DNA of 64,000 nucleotides from Chloranthus sessilifolius (GCA_021018995.1 CM037593.1:18008088-18072087), one strand, 5' to 3'; positions 13,285 to 24,822 are shown, counted from the first letter of the stretch. The notes: generated by a model from the letters alone, not told the origin. Program-made: numbers and translations.

Positions 13285-13652
13285 ATAACTCGAAATTCTA
13301 GGCCCTCGAGATGGGATAATATTTTTAGTCATGACCTAACTCCTTGAGAATTTCAAAGATTATTTGAGCAAATATTGAAGAGTAATTGGGAACTCGAAGG
13401 ATTAATAAGCCTTTAATCAGCTCGGAAAGAATTAGAGATTTTCAGAGACTTTTTTCAATAAATCAAAAATTTTTGTCACCGTAGTTCCCTTGATGCATTG
13501 AAATGAATCAGAACGTTTAAATTACATAAGATTAATATAAAATCCTTATCAAGAAAAATTATAAAAAACAATCCCCTGGAGAATTGGAAAATAATATAAT
13601 CACTCCTAAAATATAAAATTTCCCCAAAACCTAAAAACTAACCCTAATAGTG
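13285..13652. other. Unassigned AT-rich DNA
   Basis: No gene-like frame. The opening (CTCGAAATTCTAGGCCCTCG) is LTR-like in composition but no second copy is in the window. Confidence 0.3.
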
Positions 13653-13660
13653 AATATAAA

Positions 13661-14030
13661 TAGGGCTGTCAACGGGTCGGGCCCGTGCCGAGTCAAAATT
13701 TTGGCTGCCCGACAAGAAATCTGCCTATGCCAGACTTGGATCGACTTGACACAATGGTGCAACTGACCCGACCAGATCCGGCGCCCGACCCGAAAATCCA
13801 ACCCAACCCAACCTCATAAAAAACCCATGTTTGATAATTTTGTAAGTATAAAATATGAGGATGAGCCGAGTTGACCCAACAAAATTTATTGGTCAACCCG
13901 ACCCAACCCGAAGGTCGGGTTGGAAGTCTCATGCCCGACCCGACTCGACAAGCTAATTTTAGGTACCCGACCCAGTAAAATTATTGGGTAGGGTCGGGTA
14001 TCGGGTCGACTCGGCCCATTAACAGCCGTA
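13661..14030. mobile_element. Non-autonomous hAT element (370 bp)
   Basis: The ends are imperfect terminal inverted repeats: TAGGGCTGTCAACGGGTCGG on the left, and TACGGCTGTTAATGGGCCGA read inward from the right. A perfect 8-bp TSD AATATAAA flanks it at 13653-13660 and 14031-14038, the hAT signature. The interior is rich in GGGTC/CCGAC motifs and codes for nothing. Confidence 0.88.
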
Positions 14031-14054
14031 AATATAAAGCACTATTTTAAAGAT

Positions 14055-14216
14055 GGGTACCATTATTCACACCACATGAGAGTGCTTTCTCACCCAGTAA
14101 TGAAAATAAAACAAAAATAAAGTTGGGGTGTGAGTTTTAAAATAATCCTTTTTAGTGAGGTTTTTTTACACTGGGGTGAAAGAGCAGAGTCTCATGGGGT
14201 GTGAATAACGGTACCC
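14055..14216. mobile_element. MULE-type MITE (162 bp)
   Basis: The terminal inverted repeats start GGGTACCATTATTCACACC and, from the other end, GGGTACCGTTATTCACACC, and stay similar for about 45 bp. The 9-bp TSD is TTTAAAGAT at 14046-14054 against TTTTAAGAT (one mismatch). The right copy of that TSD is itself split by the hAT element at 14224-15292. Confidence 0.75.
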
Positions 14217-14223
14217 TTTTAAG

Positions 14224-15292
14224 TAGGGCTATGCAGAAACCGACCCAAACCGACCAAACCAACTAAAATCGACTCGAATTTCGGTTCGATTTCGATTTTG
14301 GGACATATCGGTTCGGTTTCGGATTCGAAAAATAGAAACCAACAGTTATCGGTTCGATTTCGATTTTAACGTTAGAAAATCGAAACCGAACCGATAAGAA
14401 ATCGATAGTGGTGCATGCCTGAGATTGGGGTTCTGTGAAGTTATTGGGATCTCGATATGATTTTTCTATTATCTGCATGCATGTATTTAGATGGATCTTG
14501 TTCATGCATTGCTTTCTGAATTGGTTTGTGAAAAATATGCTTCAATCATTTATGCTCTCTGTTTTAATTTTTGTTTTCGCTTTTTATGCAAAAAATCTGA
14601 ATATATATACAAGTTATAATGTAATGAAAATATGAAATAGCTATGAAGGGTTATGTGTCATGAATCTGGTCGATTTGGACAATACATGTTGGCAACCCAT
14701 ATCATGCATTTGAAAAATGCTCGACATTTCACAGATCAGAGGATTGCTAAATGGATGGTTGAAAATTTTATGATCAATTGCCTAAAATTTGACATGCAAT
14801 TAAATGGTTAGGGTTATTTGACATTTTACTTTTGGGTCGTCTTCTATCGAATGGCGGCTTACCTGTGAATGATTGGATTGTAATATTGTATGGATTCGTG
14901 CCGTCGAGATCTACCAGTGTGTACTAATAATCAGTACATCTGCCCATCGATCTGGACTGTTCAATAGGTGCATTAATTTCTTGGAAATGTTCTTAGCCAT
15001 CTGATCAATCACCTACTTTTGGATGGTTAATAGCGAATTAGAGATATAGGCAACAACCTACAGAGTCTTCAGTAATCTGACTCTTATGAATTGGCAATGA
15101 CTTCCTAATAAATAGAAATTAAAAAATTGAGGTTTAGAAACCGAAAACCGACCGAACTGATAACTATTGGTTAGGTTTTGGTTTTAAACCTTATCGGTTC
15201 AATTTCGGTTTCATAAAATAGAAACCGATAGTTATCAGTTCGGTTTCGATTTTACCCCAAAACCGACCCGAACTGACCCCAAAGCACCCGTA
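14224..15292. mobile_element. Non-autonomous hAT element (1,069 bp)
   Basis: It starts TAGGGCTATGCAGAAACC, ends GACCCCAAAGCACCCGTA, and has a perfect 8-bp TSD CTTTTAAG at 14216-14223 and 15293-15300. Both flanks of the interior carry many CGGTTTCGATTT / AAACCGA motifs (14230-14410 and 15130-15280) surrounding about 700 bp of unrelated AT-rich sequence. No transposase is encoded. Confidence 0.85.
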
Positions 15293-15456
15293 CTTTTAAG
15301 ATTCCCAACACTTAATTCAAGATAAGAGACCATGCAAAAGTTATGCCCTTGTGCAATTTGAATCTCCCATCTTACTCTTTCAAGCATTTACATGAACAAG
15401 ATAAAGTCGGAAATTTGTAATCTCCTTGTTGGACTAACCCAACTTCTTTACTTGTA

Positions 15457-15586
15457 GGGAAATTTACCTGACCGGCCCTGTTAGATACGCCTTTTACGTC
15501 AGAAGCCCTGTAGTTTCACTTTTACCCAAACAAGCTTGCTGCGCGCCGAGCCGACGCACGCCTTTAGGAAATGTCCAAACTACCCC
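15457..15586 (+). repeat. MULE left terminal inverted repeat
   Basis: It pairs with 24823-24952. The first 70 bp differ at few positions, for example TGTTAGATACG against TGTCAGATACG. The inner end is gradual. Confidence 0.85.
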
Positions 15587-15848
15587 CAATGTAATAAATA
15601 GCCGTCCTCTTTTCAAATAATTTACTGTTTACCTTTTTTACTTTTTACTTTTTTGTTCGAAGTCGGTGGAGAGTCATTGTCGCTTCGTGGATGCTAGCGT
15701 TCAAATCTACAATCTTCAAGCTACCAAATTTGTAAGTTAGAATTAAAATTACCTTCTATTGCTTTAGATTTTTTTTTTCTCCTCTCTTTGGTGCACATTT
15801 GTACATAATCTTTTATGGTTTTCCCATATGTACCGATTACATATTGAG

Positions 15849-15946
15849 TCGCTATCGATTACATGTAGAGTCGATAACGATTATATATGTAGTCGTAATC
15901 GACTATATAAATAGTCGATGACGACTCTATAAAAAATCGATATCGA
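15849..15946. repeat. 22-bp phased palindrome array A (5 units)
   Basis: Cores start at 15849, 15871, 15893, 15915 and 15937, exactly 22 bp apart: TCGCTATCGA, TCGATAACGA, TCGTAATCGA, TCGATGACGA, TCGATATCGA. Each 10-bp core is followed by a 12-bp AT-rich spacer. It lies between the left TIR and the first open frame. Confidence 0.95.
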
Positions 15947-16228
15947 CTCTCTATGAATATAATTAATACCCATCATATGAATTAATTTTCCTATAATTAT
16001 TACCCTCGATGCCATAACCCATAATAAACCATACGAGGTTTTATATTTATCTCAGCCGACGTTCAATTTATTGCCAACTACCCTTTTGTAAAATCATTAT
16101 GTCAAGTTAGCTTGGAAGAATGAGAAAATTTAATACAATGATTCGTATTCCACCATCTAGGAGCTTTAAATACAGGTTTAGTTCGTCCTTAGCAAACCTG
16201 TCATCCCTACCAGTCCATACTTTTCCTA

Positions 16229-16465
16229 ATGTCAGACGACGAAGAAAAAACTTACTATAACCCAATCAAGTTCGAGCTTGTATGGGGGGACCCACCACCA
16301 GAACCAGATCCTCTGCAGTTCCTGTGGGACGAGTACGATGAAGTAATGGAAATTATGGCGAAGGAAGAAAAGAAAAAGAAGAAGGAAGAAAAGAAAAAGA
16401 AACTTAAGACGGAACCACCCGCCTCTCTACCCCATCCACCACTTGCTCTTTATCCATCTTCCTAA
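16229..16465 (+). CDS. Short acidic/Lys-rich open frame, possible 5' exon of the MULE protease gene
   Basis: A 78-aa frame, not recognised as a family. The N-terminus is acidic (MSDDEEKTYY), the middle carries DPPPEPDP, and residues about 50-62 are Lys/Glu-only before a Pro-rich end. A TATA-like TTTAAATA lies at about 16165. It sits between repeat arrays A and B, as an exon might, but no clean splice donor at its 3' end was found. It could be a separate small gene or a chance frame. Confidence 0.35.
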   Translation: MSDDEEKTYYNPIKFELVWGDPPPEPDPLQFLWDEYDEVMEIMAKEEKKKKKEEKKKKLKTEPPASLPHPPLALYPSS

Positions 16466-16684
16466 ATTTTGGTTAGAAGCGGAAGACTGCTCTTCATCCA
16501 TCCACCTGCAAGATTTTATTTTCATTTTTAATTGTAAATGAAATATTATGAATGTAATTAAAAAATTTTGAAAGTAAATGAAACATTTTGATTCAATGGC
16601 AACTTCATGAAATCTTTTGAGTCAGTAAATTAAATATTTTCAATGTAAATAAACATTGTGAGATTTTTGCGACTTTATATTGAG

Positions 16685-16891
16685 ACGATACCGACTGTAT
16701 AAATAGTCGATGGCGATTTCATATGTAATCGATATCGATTACATCTAGACTCGATATCGATTACATATAGAGTCGATATCGATTATATATAGACTTGATA
16801 TCGATTACATCTAGAGTCGGTATCGATTACATATAGGGTCGATATCGATTACATATGTAATCGATATTGACTCTATATAAATTGATATCGG
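16685..16891. repeat. 22-bp phased palindrome array B (10 units)
   Basis: Cores start at 16685, 16707, 16729, 16751, 16773, 16795, 16817, 16839, 16861 and 16882, mostly TCGATATCGA with TTACATATAGAG-type spacers. It lies just upstream of a TTACAG acceptor-like site near 16966. Confidence 0.95.
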
Positions 16892-17832
16892 TTTTATATA
16901 TTACATTTCATTCAACATTTAAACTATCCTTGTTAGTATGGGGCTCAGTCATTTCTTTTTTATTACAGTTCATTTCAAAAGGCTATCAAGATGGTTGTAC
17001 ACCGAGCTGTTGCTAAGTGTTAGCATAGTGCCATTTCGAATCTCTATGAAAATGCTACCCCAGCTCGGAAGAAGTTGCTGAGAGATTTAGTTTTTGATGG
17101 AATATTTCAAATGCCGAAGGGTGTGAGATTTATTTCCAATGTGGTGGATGCGATGTTACCATTTTGGGTTGAAAAAAATCACTTTCGAATTGGGAAGACT
17201 GATGTCTATCTTCGGAAGATAGACATTGCATTGATATTGGGCCTTGCCGTAGTTGGCCTAGAAAAGTATACCCATCCGTTAAACCTTCGGAAAAACAAAT
17301 CATTCGATACAAATACTTTCGTGGAATGCATCCTGAAAAAATTCTTCAGTCTCATATAGATGCTGCAATTTGGAGAGCGAAAAGTGATGAGGACTTCGTA
17401 AAGTTGTCCCTTCTATTTGTGTTGTGAATATTTCTCTTCCCCGGGTCCCACCATCAACTTTCGGAAGACCACATCGATCTCATCGATGATGTGGAGAACT
17501 TTAACCGAACTCCGTAGGGTCTGCACGTCTACCAAGACTTGATCGAGTATATAATGAAGGGCGCGGCGAATAGAAAAACTGCCGAGATGGATAAAGCCCT
17601 GAAGACGTACAACACATATGGATGCATATGTGTACTTCAATGGTGGGCTTATGAGATCCTGTCCGATATATCGCCATCCCAGCTAGGCCTCGAGGACCCT
17701 TTCCCATGACTGCTGAAATGGTCGGACAGGGTGCAGTCAAGGATCAAAGGTTACACTCGCGGACAGATGTTAGACAGTAAGGTATGAGGTCTATTGTCAA
17801 TTCAAAAAGCAACTTACCGATTCATTCTAGAA

Positions 17833-18150
17833 TCGATAACGATTCATTAAAGAATCGATAACGACTTTTTAAGAAGTCGATAGTGACTCAGTATAGAATC
17901 GTTATCGACTACTTATTAAGTCGATAACGATTCATTAAAGAATCGATAACGACTTTTTAAGAAGTCGATAGTGACTCAGTATAGAATCGTTATCGACTAC
18001 TTATTAAGTCGATAACGATTCATTTCGGAATCGATAATGACTTACTAAGTAGTCGATAACGATTCATTAAATAATCGATAACGATTCAGTACCGAATCGA
18101 TAACGATTTATTAAATAGTCAGTACCGATTATTTACATAATCGAGAATGA
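17833..18150. repeat. 22-bp phased palindrome array C (15 units)
   Basis: Cores from 17833 to 18141 hold exact 22-bp phase. Positions 17833-17920 and 17921-18008 are two near-identical 88-bp blocks of four units each. Common cores are TCGATAACGA and its complement form TCGTTATCGA. It lies in an intron-like position of the protease gene. Confidence 0.96.
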
Positions 18151-18839
18151 TTTATTATATATACAATCATTTTATTCTATTATTTACCATATTTTCTTTT
18201 CTTTCAAAAGGTTCGCGCTCCCCTCGTGCCTCAGGGCTTTGAATTAGAGATACCCGTGTTAAGAGAATATCTACGGGTTCAAAAGGAGGTTGGGGGGAAG
18301 AGGAAAGAACCGGTCAAGAAAGTTGTAGAAGAGATGCGGCCGAAGAAGAAAAGAAATTACATTCCGATCGAGAATATTGAAGAGGAAGAATGGGATGACG
18401 CATTGACGTCAGAAGAAGAACCCCCCTCGAAAAAGGGCCCCATCCATGTGGGAGAGGGTCGGCCAAGAACTAGGGGGGCCACCAAGGAGAGCCTGGCAGC
18501 AAAAGATAGCTCAGCTGAACCGTCCACCTCCAATGATTCTTTGTTGAGGAGGGTCGACCATTTAACGCTGGAGAACTTGAAGCTCACCCAAAGAGCGAGC
18601 GATTTGGAGGGAGAGAATAAGGCCCTGGCTAAACGTTGCGCCTCTGTAGAGAAACTATGCAACTCCTTCAAAGAGCGGCTGAATTCAAGGGATGCGGAGT
18701 TGCAGAAGTTAAATCACTACAACTCTTTGGTTAGAAAGGGCCAGTCGAATATAAAAGAACTCCTTAAAAATTTATTGGAGGCGAGACCTAGGGTATGTGT
18801 TGAAATCTGGTTTTATATGTTCAGTTTTGTTAACATAAA

Positions 18840-19069
18840 TCGATATCGACTGTATATAGAGACGATAACGATTATATACACAATCGTTATCGACTGTATA
18901 TAGAGTCGATACCGATAATATATAGAGTCGATATCGATTATATTTACAATCGATATCGACTCTATATACAATCGATAACGATTGCTAATAGAGTCGATAA
19001 CGATCATATATAAAATCGATATCGACTATATATACAGTCGATAACGATTATATTTAAAATCGATTTGGA
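18840..19069. repeat. 22-bp phased palindrome array D (11 units)
   Basis: Eleven cores from 18840 to 19060 at 22-bp steps lie between the GTATG donor-like site (18793) and the CAG acceptor-like site (about 19128), that is, inside an inferred intron. Confidence 0.95.
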
Positions 19070-19802
19070 CTTTTTAAAATGGGGACCAAAAATTAATTCT
19101 TATTTTGCACCATTATTTTGATGTACAGGATGTGGCTATTGAGGAGCTGATATCGAAGGTGTGCCACATAATCATCAATAAGGAACCATCAGCTCCTGTG
19201 CATCAGGTTCCTCTTCCTCCTCCCATTGATAAGGTGACGGCAGCTACTGACGAGCAGCCTGAGAGTCAAACTGATAAGGGTCCTCCTGGTGAAGAGGAAA
19301 CCTCGTCCCAATTTCCTCGCCAACAAGCTGAGCCTCGCTTAAGACCTAGGCAAGGGAAACTCAGCAAAGTAACTACCATCAGACCTAAGGCACAGCGAAG
19401 GGTAGCGGCTGTAAAGAAGCCTATCGACAAGGCCAGTGAAGGACCAATTGCTGAGCCTAGACCAGTGGCACTCATTACCGCTGGTCCTGGGTCTACGGCT
19501 GAAGATGCTCCTACTGAGTTTCCACCTGAGCTGACAGCGGAGCAAAAATATATGCTAGACATATTGAACAAGCCTCTGAAGGAGGACGAGTAAGTTATTC
19601 TTCCCTGATTCCTTAACTTTATTATTATATATTTATCGTGAAGATTAGTTAAGTTGGCCATTATTTATGCAGCGAATATGTAAGCACTGTCGGCAAGTAT
19701 AAGCTAGTAGTGCAATCCTTCAGATGTCTGGTGGCCACGCAATACCTAGATAACTTTGTAAGTTTAATATACTGTAGGCAAAATCAAAAATAGTTAAAGC
19801 TG

Positions 19803-20029
19803 TCGATGACTCGAAATAGAGTCGATATCAATTCATTATAGAGTCGATGACGATGACTTACATCATCGTTATCGACTCTCAAATTAATCGATATCGATGG
19901 CTTTTAAAGTCGATAACGATGGCTTATGTAATCGTTATCGACTCTGTAACTCATCGATATCGATTCATTGGAGAGTCGATAATGATGACTTAAGTCACCG
20001 TCATCGATTACTTATAGAGTCGATAACGA
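19803..20029. repeat. 22-bp phased palindrome array E (11 units)
   Basis: Cores run from 19803 to 20020 at 22-bp steps except a first step of 19 bp. The array lies between the GTAAGT donor-like site at 19758 and a TTTCAAG acceptor-like site near 20080. Spacers here include GATGACTTAC-type sequence not seen in other arrays. Confidence 0.94.
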
Positions 20030-21075
20030 TTATGTATTTAACTCTAACTGCATATTTTAATCTAACTGCATTGGTTTCAAGTTATGGGCGCCTATCTGAG
20101 ACATTTGGAAGTAATTGATGATAAAATTCATCCTGATAAAAAGCTCAAAAACTTCCTTATGGTAACGCACTGACGTACATGGGCTATGAACTGAGAGATT
20201 TCAACAAGTTCCTGCTTGCTGAAAAATTTTACGAACAATCGATCGAGGTTCAAGTTCAACGGTGGGCTGCCTATAGAGAAAAAGAGACCGGAGGGAAGAA
20301 GCTGATGGAAACTTTCTTCTTCAATGAGCTTTGAAATCTGTGGGCTCACGAATGTAGCGTAGTATGCTTTTATCCTCTTTATAATTATTCTTTTTAATTT
20401 TTCTATCATACCCTTTGAGATTATATTACTTTTTTGTAGATATTTATGCTAATACATTCAGAACAACCACTACATTGGGCGCTTGCGATTGTGAAGGTAG
20501 TCGAACGATCGATAATGATCATCAACCCTATATTTAATAGGCCCTCCAAGGAAAGATATGTGTCCCAATTACAAGCGCTGGTAAAATATTTTACTTAGCA
20601 TATCTTTTATCATTATTAGCTTAGCATATCTGACACTCCTCTCTATTATTTTGAAACAGACTCAATACCTTCCCGTAATTTTATATTCGTACGGTGATTC
20701 CACTGCACTGATCGCGAAGAACTATCCTTGGTCATCTAGTGACTGCCGGATCAAAGCCCTCCCCCAACAGACCAACTCGTGTGATTGTGGAGTGTTTGTT
20801 GTGAAGTATGTCAAGTATTTCATGATGGAGAAGAAATTTGACTTCGTGCAATCACATATAGATAGGATCAGGACAGAAATTGGCCATATACTGGCTACAT
20901 ACACAGGCGATGGCAGAGTACTGGCGAAGGACGACAAAAAGGAGGGGGCGCAGCAGTAGTGTGGTTGTATTTTAATATTTTTGTAAATGTAAATAAAATA
21001 TTTTTTGTTAATAAAAAATTTTAAATATAATTGCACCATTTTTATGTAGCTGTGGTTAAAAAGTAGAAATCGCAG

Positions 21076-21349
21076 CCATTATCGACTACATATAGAGTCG
21101 TCATCGACTATATAAATAATCGGTAACGACTCTGTATGTAATCGCTATCGACTATATATAGAGTCATCATCGACTATATACATAATCGATAACGACTCTG
21201 TATAGAGTCGCTATCAACTTTATATAGAGTCGTCATCGACTGCATAAGTGATCGATATCGATTCTTAAATGAATCGATATCGACTTTATAAATAGTCGAT
21301 GACGACTCTATATAGAGTCGATATCGATTATGTATACAGTCGATGACGA
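21076..21349. repeat. 22-bp phased palindrome array F (13 units)
   Basis: Cores run from 21076 to 21340 at 22-bp steps, including TCGTCATCGA, TCGCTATCGA and TCGATGACGA. The array lies between the convergent 3' ends of the protease gene (20959) and the transposase gene (21603). Confidence 0.95.
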
Positions 21350-21602
21350 CGCTATGATTAATCGGTAAAGACTATATTACAATAAAAAAAGATAGATTCT
21401 GAATTTCTCGTTTACATTCAATCTATCATTATTAAAAATATACACTGTCAACCCATCGGTCCCACTACCGTGTAGCTCCTGCGATTGTGACCATATTCAC
21501 TACACCTGCTACACTGTAGTGCCCTAACCTCACCCTTAGACCTTATCCTTCTCTTCCTCGGACGGTCAGCTTGCTTTTGGCAATAATAGGGTGGTCTCAC
21601 TT

Positions 21603-24194
21603 TCATATTTTCAGGGAGTTGCTCTGCTTAGAACTCCCATTGACTTTTATCGAGGGTGGGAACCTATTGCTCGTCGTATGTTTATCTAAGCAAGCGGTGA
21701 AAAACCATTTCTCACAAAAGTTATGGTAGTTGTAACTTCTCCGATTGATGGCCGCCACGGCATGGGAGCAAGGCAAGCCATGAATGTGCCAACGGCGGCA
21801 ACTGCAGGTCTTGTGTTCCAAGTCGACGTGATGAATGAAATTTTTGGAATTGACTTGGAATTGATCGCACCTGTATGGTTGAGCTCTCTTTCTACCGGCC
21901 CATTGCAACACCTTCTTCATGTGCGCGTCTGCTTTCGGGCAGAGAAGGGTGATCCATTTCTCATATATCTCTCTGCGTTTTTGAAAATGATCGGCGACTT
22001 TCTCTCTAGTAGTTCTGATTAAGTCGATAATTGGTCTCTCTCGAGCTATCTTTAGTACGCTGTTTAAACTTTCGGCAATATTCATAGTCAGGGAATCGTA
22101 CTGCCTTCCTTCCATATGTGCGCGTGCCCAATGCTTCGGATCTATTTTCAAAATATATTCTACGGCCTGAGAATCAGCAGGATCTTTCTTCATTTCGTTA
22201 ATAAAATAATCCAATTTCTCTTTCTAATATGCACGCGCGGCGCACCACCATAGACCCTTCACATTATTTCTGGGATACTTGTGCTGTAAATTTTGTATCA
22301 TATGCTGCATGTAGTAGTTGTAATATGCGTTAGGAAAGATACATTTCACCGCATTTATTAAACCCATCGACCTGTCCGTGATAAATACGAAATCTTCGTT
22401 AAACCCACCGATCACAAACGCACATACCCGTTCAAGAAATCACATCCACGTATCATCTTCTTCTAACTCGACCACGGCAAATGCTAACAGTAATATATGA
22501 CCATAACCGTCTTGCGCAGAGGCGATAAGTAGGATCCCTTTGAAACGTCCTCGTAGGTGTGTACCGTCTACAAGCAATATGCGACGAAGTGTATTGCGGT
22601 AGCTTCCGATGCATGGGCTAAAACTCTAAAAAAATCTTCGAAACTTACCGTCAAAAGTAAGTTGAAAGGATGCTTGTATATTAGGAACTACCATCTCCAT
22701 CTCCTTCACGTAGGCCGGTAGATCAACAAATTGTCTTTCCCAACTGCCTCTAATATCATTAGGGGCAAGTTCTTTTCCCCTCCAAGCCTTTGCATATGAG
22801 ATTTACACATTATAAGCTTTTACAATATCAAACATTATTGATGCCGGTGTGTAGTTGAATTCTTCCATAAGTTTATCCCGTACATAGTTCGCTACGAAGG
22901 AGATTATTGCATTACGGTGATCGTGTGGTCCGATCTTAGCGGCTCCGCATGTGTGAGTACTATTGAATGTCTTGATTTGGAAAGAATCAAGCCCAGTCAA
23001 TTTAGAAGCATGTATTCACCACGAACAATCGGGTTCGTAGCATCCGGCTGTCACTCGATAACTAGAGGTCCTCAAAGGCTGAATTTGAAAGTTTTTCTCC
23101 ACCGCGTGATCTTTCAATGCTCTTTGAAATATTTGTTTGTCTCGAAAGATCTCTCCAATTTTAAACGTCCAATTCCGATATTCAGTTTTCACCTCTTCAT
23201 CGGAGAAGTCGCCCGATGTCTCTGACATTTCGTAATCTCCGTCTACTAGGGGATTGTCAATGTCTCTCACAAAAATTTTCGGATCCTCTTTGATAAACCC
23301 ATCCGGTTCGCTTTCATATTCTTCTTCTAAGGTATCTTCATTAGTGACTTGAGAATGACTACGCCATTCACTAGCGGTGTTCTCGGGTGGTTGACTAGAT
23401 CCTTCACCGAAGGGGTTCTGATGTGATTGACCGGATCCTTCACCGAATGGATAATGGCGTAGTTGGCTAGGCCCTTCACCGAAGGGGTGCTCATGTGTAT
23501 GGACATGGGGTTGAGTTTCTCCGGTAATTCCCATCGATGGCATGGTAGAACATAAGTCTTGAGTAAACCAATTTATCCATCCACCGGGGAAGATATGACT
23601 GAAATCGCCGGTATCCACCACCCTTTCTGAAGTGTAGTCTAACCATTGACTACATTGTTGTGACCCATGCATGTATTTTATTGGGTCATCATACGATTCA
23701 ATCGGAGCATCGTTTAAATTAAATGTTGCTTTCCCTCTGCCATCGTTCGCCGCAATATAACCGTCATCGCCTAACGGGACGGTATCGTATACAGTTTCAT
23801 CCTCAAACTTACATGACTGAAATGAATGAGTCACAAAATCAGTCCCGCCGAGATCTACTTATTCAGCTTCAACTGAGAAGGATGACGGTTCCTTAATGAT
23901 GAATACTTTTATAACGTCCACCGTGGATTTATAAAACGTAAATAAGGTGGCCAAATCATCAGAGTCCAAAATGTCGGCAACCACAGGCGTATTCACTATC
24001 TTCCTATGAAACTTTGTGGAAACTGTTTCATTCGCCTTCGCAAAACTGACAGCAGACATTCGCCTTATGAATTGTTAATAAGAAATATCAGTTGAAATGT
24101 TAATAAGCCTCTGCCGGCCACCTTCATACAAGTCATCATCATTTACAAGAAGGTCATCATAGTGACAAAGAAGAGGAATCCTCACGTCCGTCAT
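21603..24194 (-). pseudogene. MuDR-type MULE transposase, one continuous frame broken by stop codons
   Basis: Read from the ATG at 24194 the whole protein stays in one frame to 21603 (about 864 codons). It is interrupted by in-frame stops near 24080, 23871, 23015, 22800, 22630 and 22223. In order: an N-terminal MULE-like start (MTDVRIPLLCHYD); an acidic region with repeated PFGEG(S/P) motifs; a MuDR DNA-binding domain ending CYEPDCSW; the DDE domain with VDGTHLRGRFKG, then FAVVELEEDD, then FITDRS and the AESLNS glutamate; and a C-terminal SWIM zinc finger CSCRRWHIHGLPCSHA. This enzyme cuts the element ends and inserts them elsewhere in the genome. Confidence 0.93.
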
Positions 24195-24285
24195 CGTCTG
24201 TTTAAGAATGAGAAGGAAGGGGTCATAAGATTGATGAAACAAAAGAGAAAAGACGACTATAAATCTTAGTCGATTGTATATAGAG

Positions 24286-24493
24286 TCGATATCAATTGCA
24301 AATACAATCGTCATCGACTCCATATAGAGTCGATAGCGATTGTATATAGAGTCGATAACGACTACATATACAATCGCTATCGATTGTATATACAATCGAT
24401 ATCGATTGTATATGTAGTCGTTATCGACTCTATATACAATCGATATTGACTCTATATGGAGTCGATGACGATTGTATTTGCAATTGATATATA
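24286..24493. repeat. 22-bp phased palindrome array G (10 units)
   Basis: Ten cores from 24286 to 24484 at exact 22-bp steps, with a weaker half-unit at 24270. It lies just upstream of the transposase start (24194, minus strand), in promoter or leader position. Confidence 0.95.
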
Positions 24494-24822
24494 TTTAAAA
24501 AAAAAGGGATCGAAGGATATAAAGACCTTTCTTATACTACACGAATAGGAGATACTGTATCACTAAAAGGCACTAATAAACTAAAAATGGGGTTTAAGTA
24601 GGATACCTCGCGTCGCAAGGACAAACTGCAGGGTCTTCTTACTACAATGAAGAAATGCAAGAGCTTCTTCTCCCAAGCCTCTGTTTTCTTCTTCGAAATA
24701 GCAGATCGGAGCAGATCAGACTAAGGAAGGAGATGTCGTCTAGGGTTTTGCACCTCTAACTTTTTTGCAGAATAAAATGAGGAAGAAGATGATGCTTTGT
24801 TGGTTAAAGAAGGTCATAGAAG

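Larger units (their letters stand above)
16966..20959 (+). pseudogene. MULE-borne Ulp1-like cysteine protease gene, multi-exon and decayed
   Basis: A first domain at about 16990-17700 has FRIGKTDVYLRKIDIALILGL, a DUF1985 or plant-mobile-domain-like stretch, then YGCICVLQWWAYEIL. A TAG interrupts it at about 17516 where such proteins usually have Trp. A charged coiled-coil region follows (18226-18800, ENLKLTQRASDLEGENKALAKR) and ends at an apparent AG|GTATG donor. Further exon-like blocks lie at 19130-19590 (ends GA|GTAAGT), 19674-19757 (ends GTAAGT) and 20081-20160. The peptidase C48 part reads LHWALAIV (His at 20473) and QTNSCDCGVFV (Cys at 20786), with Asn (20524) where the catalytic Asp is expected. 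Ulp1 proteases process SUMO in hosts; activity here is doubtful. Introns contain the 22-bp arrays. Confidence 0.75.

Noticed and set aside
17833..18150. Centromeric or telomeric satellite
   Set aside because: The 22-bp units are confined to small clusters inside one MULE and vary in core and spacer between clusters.
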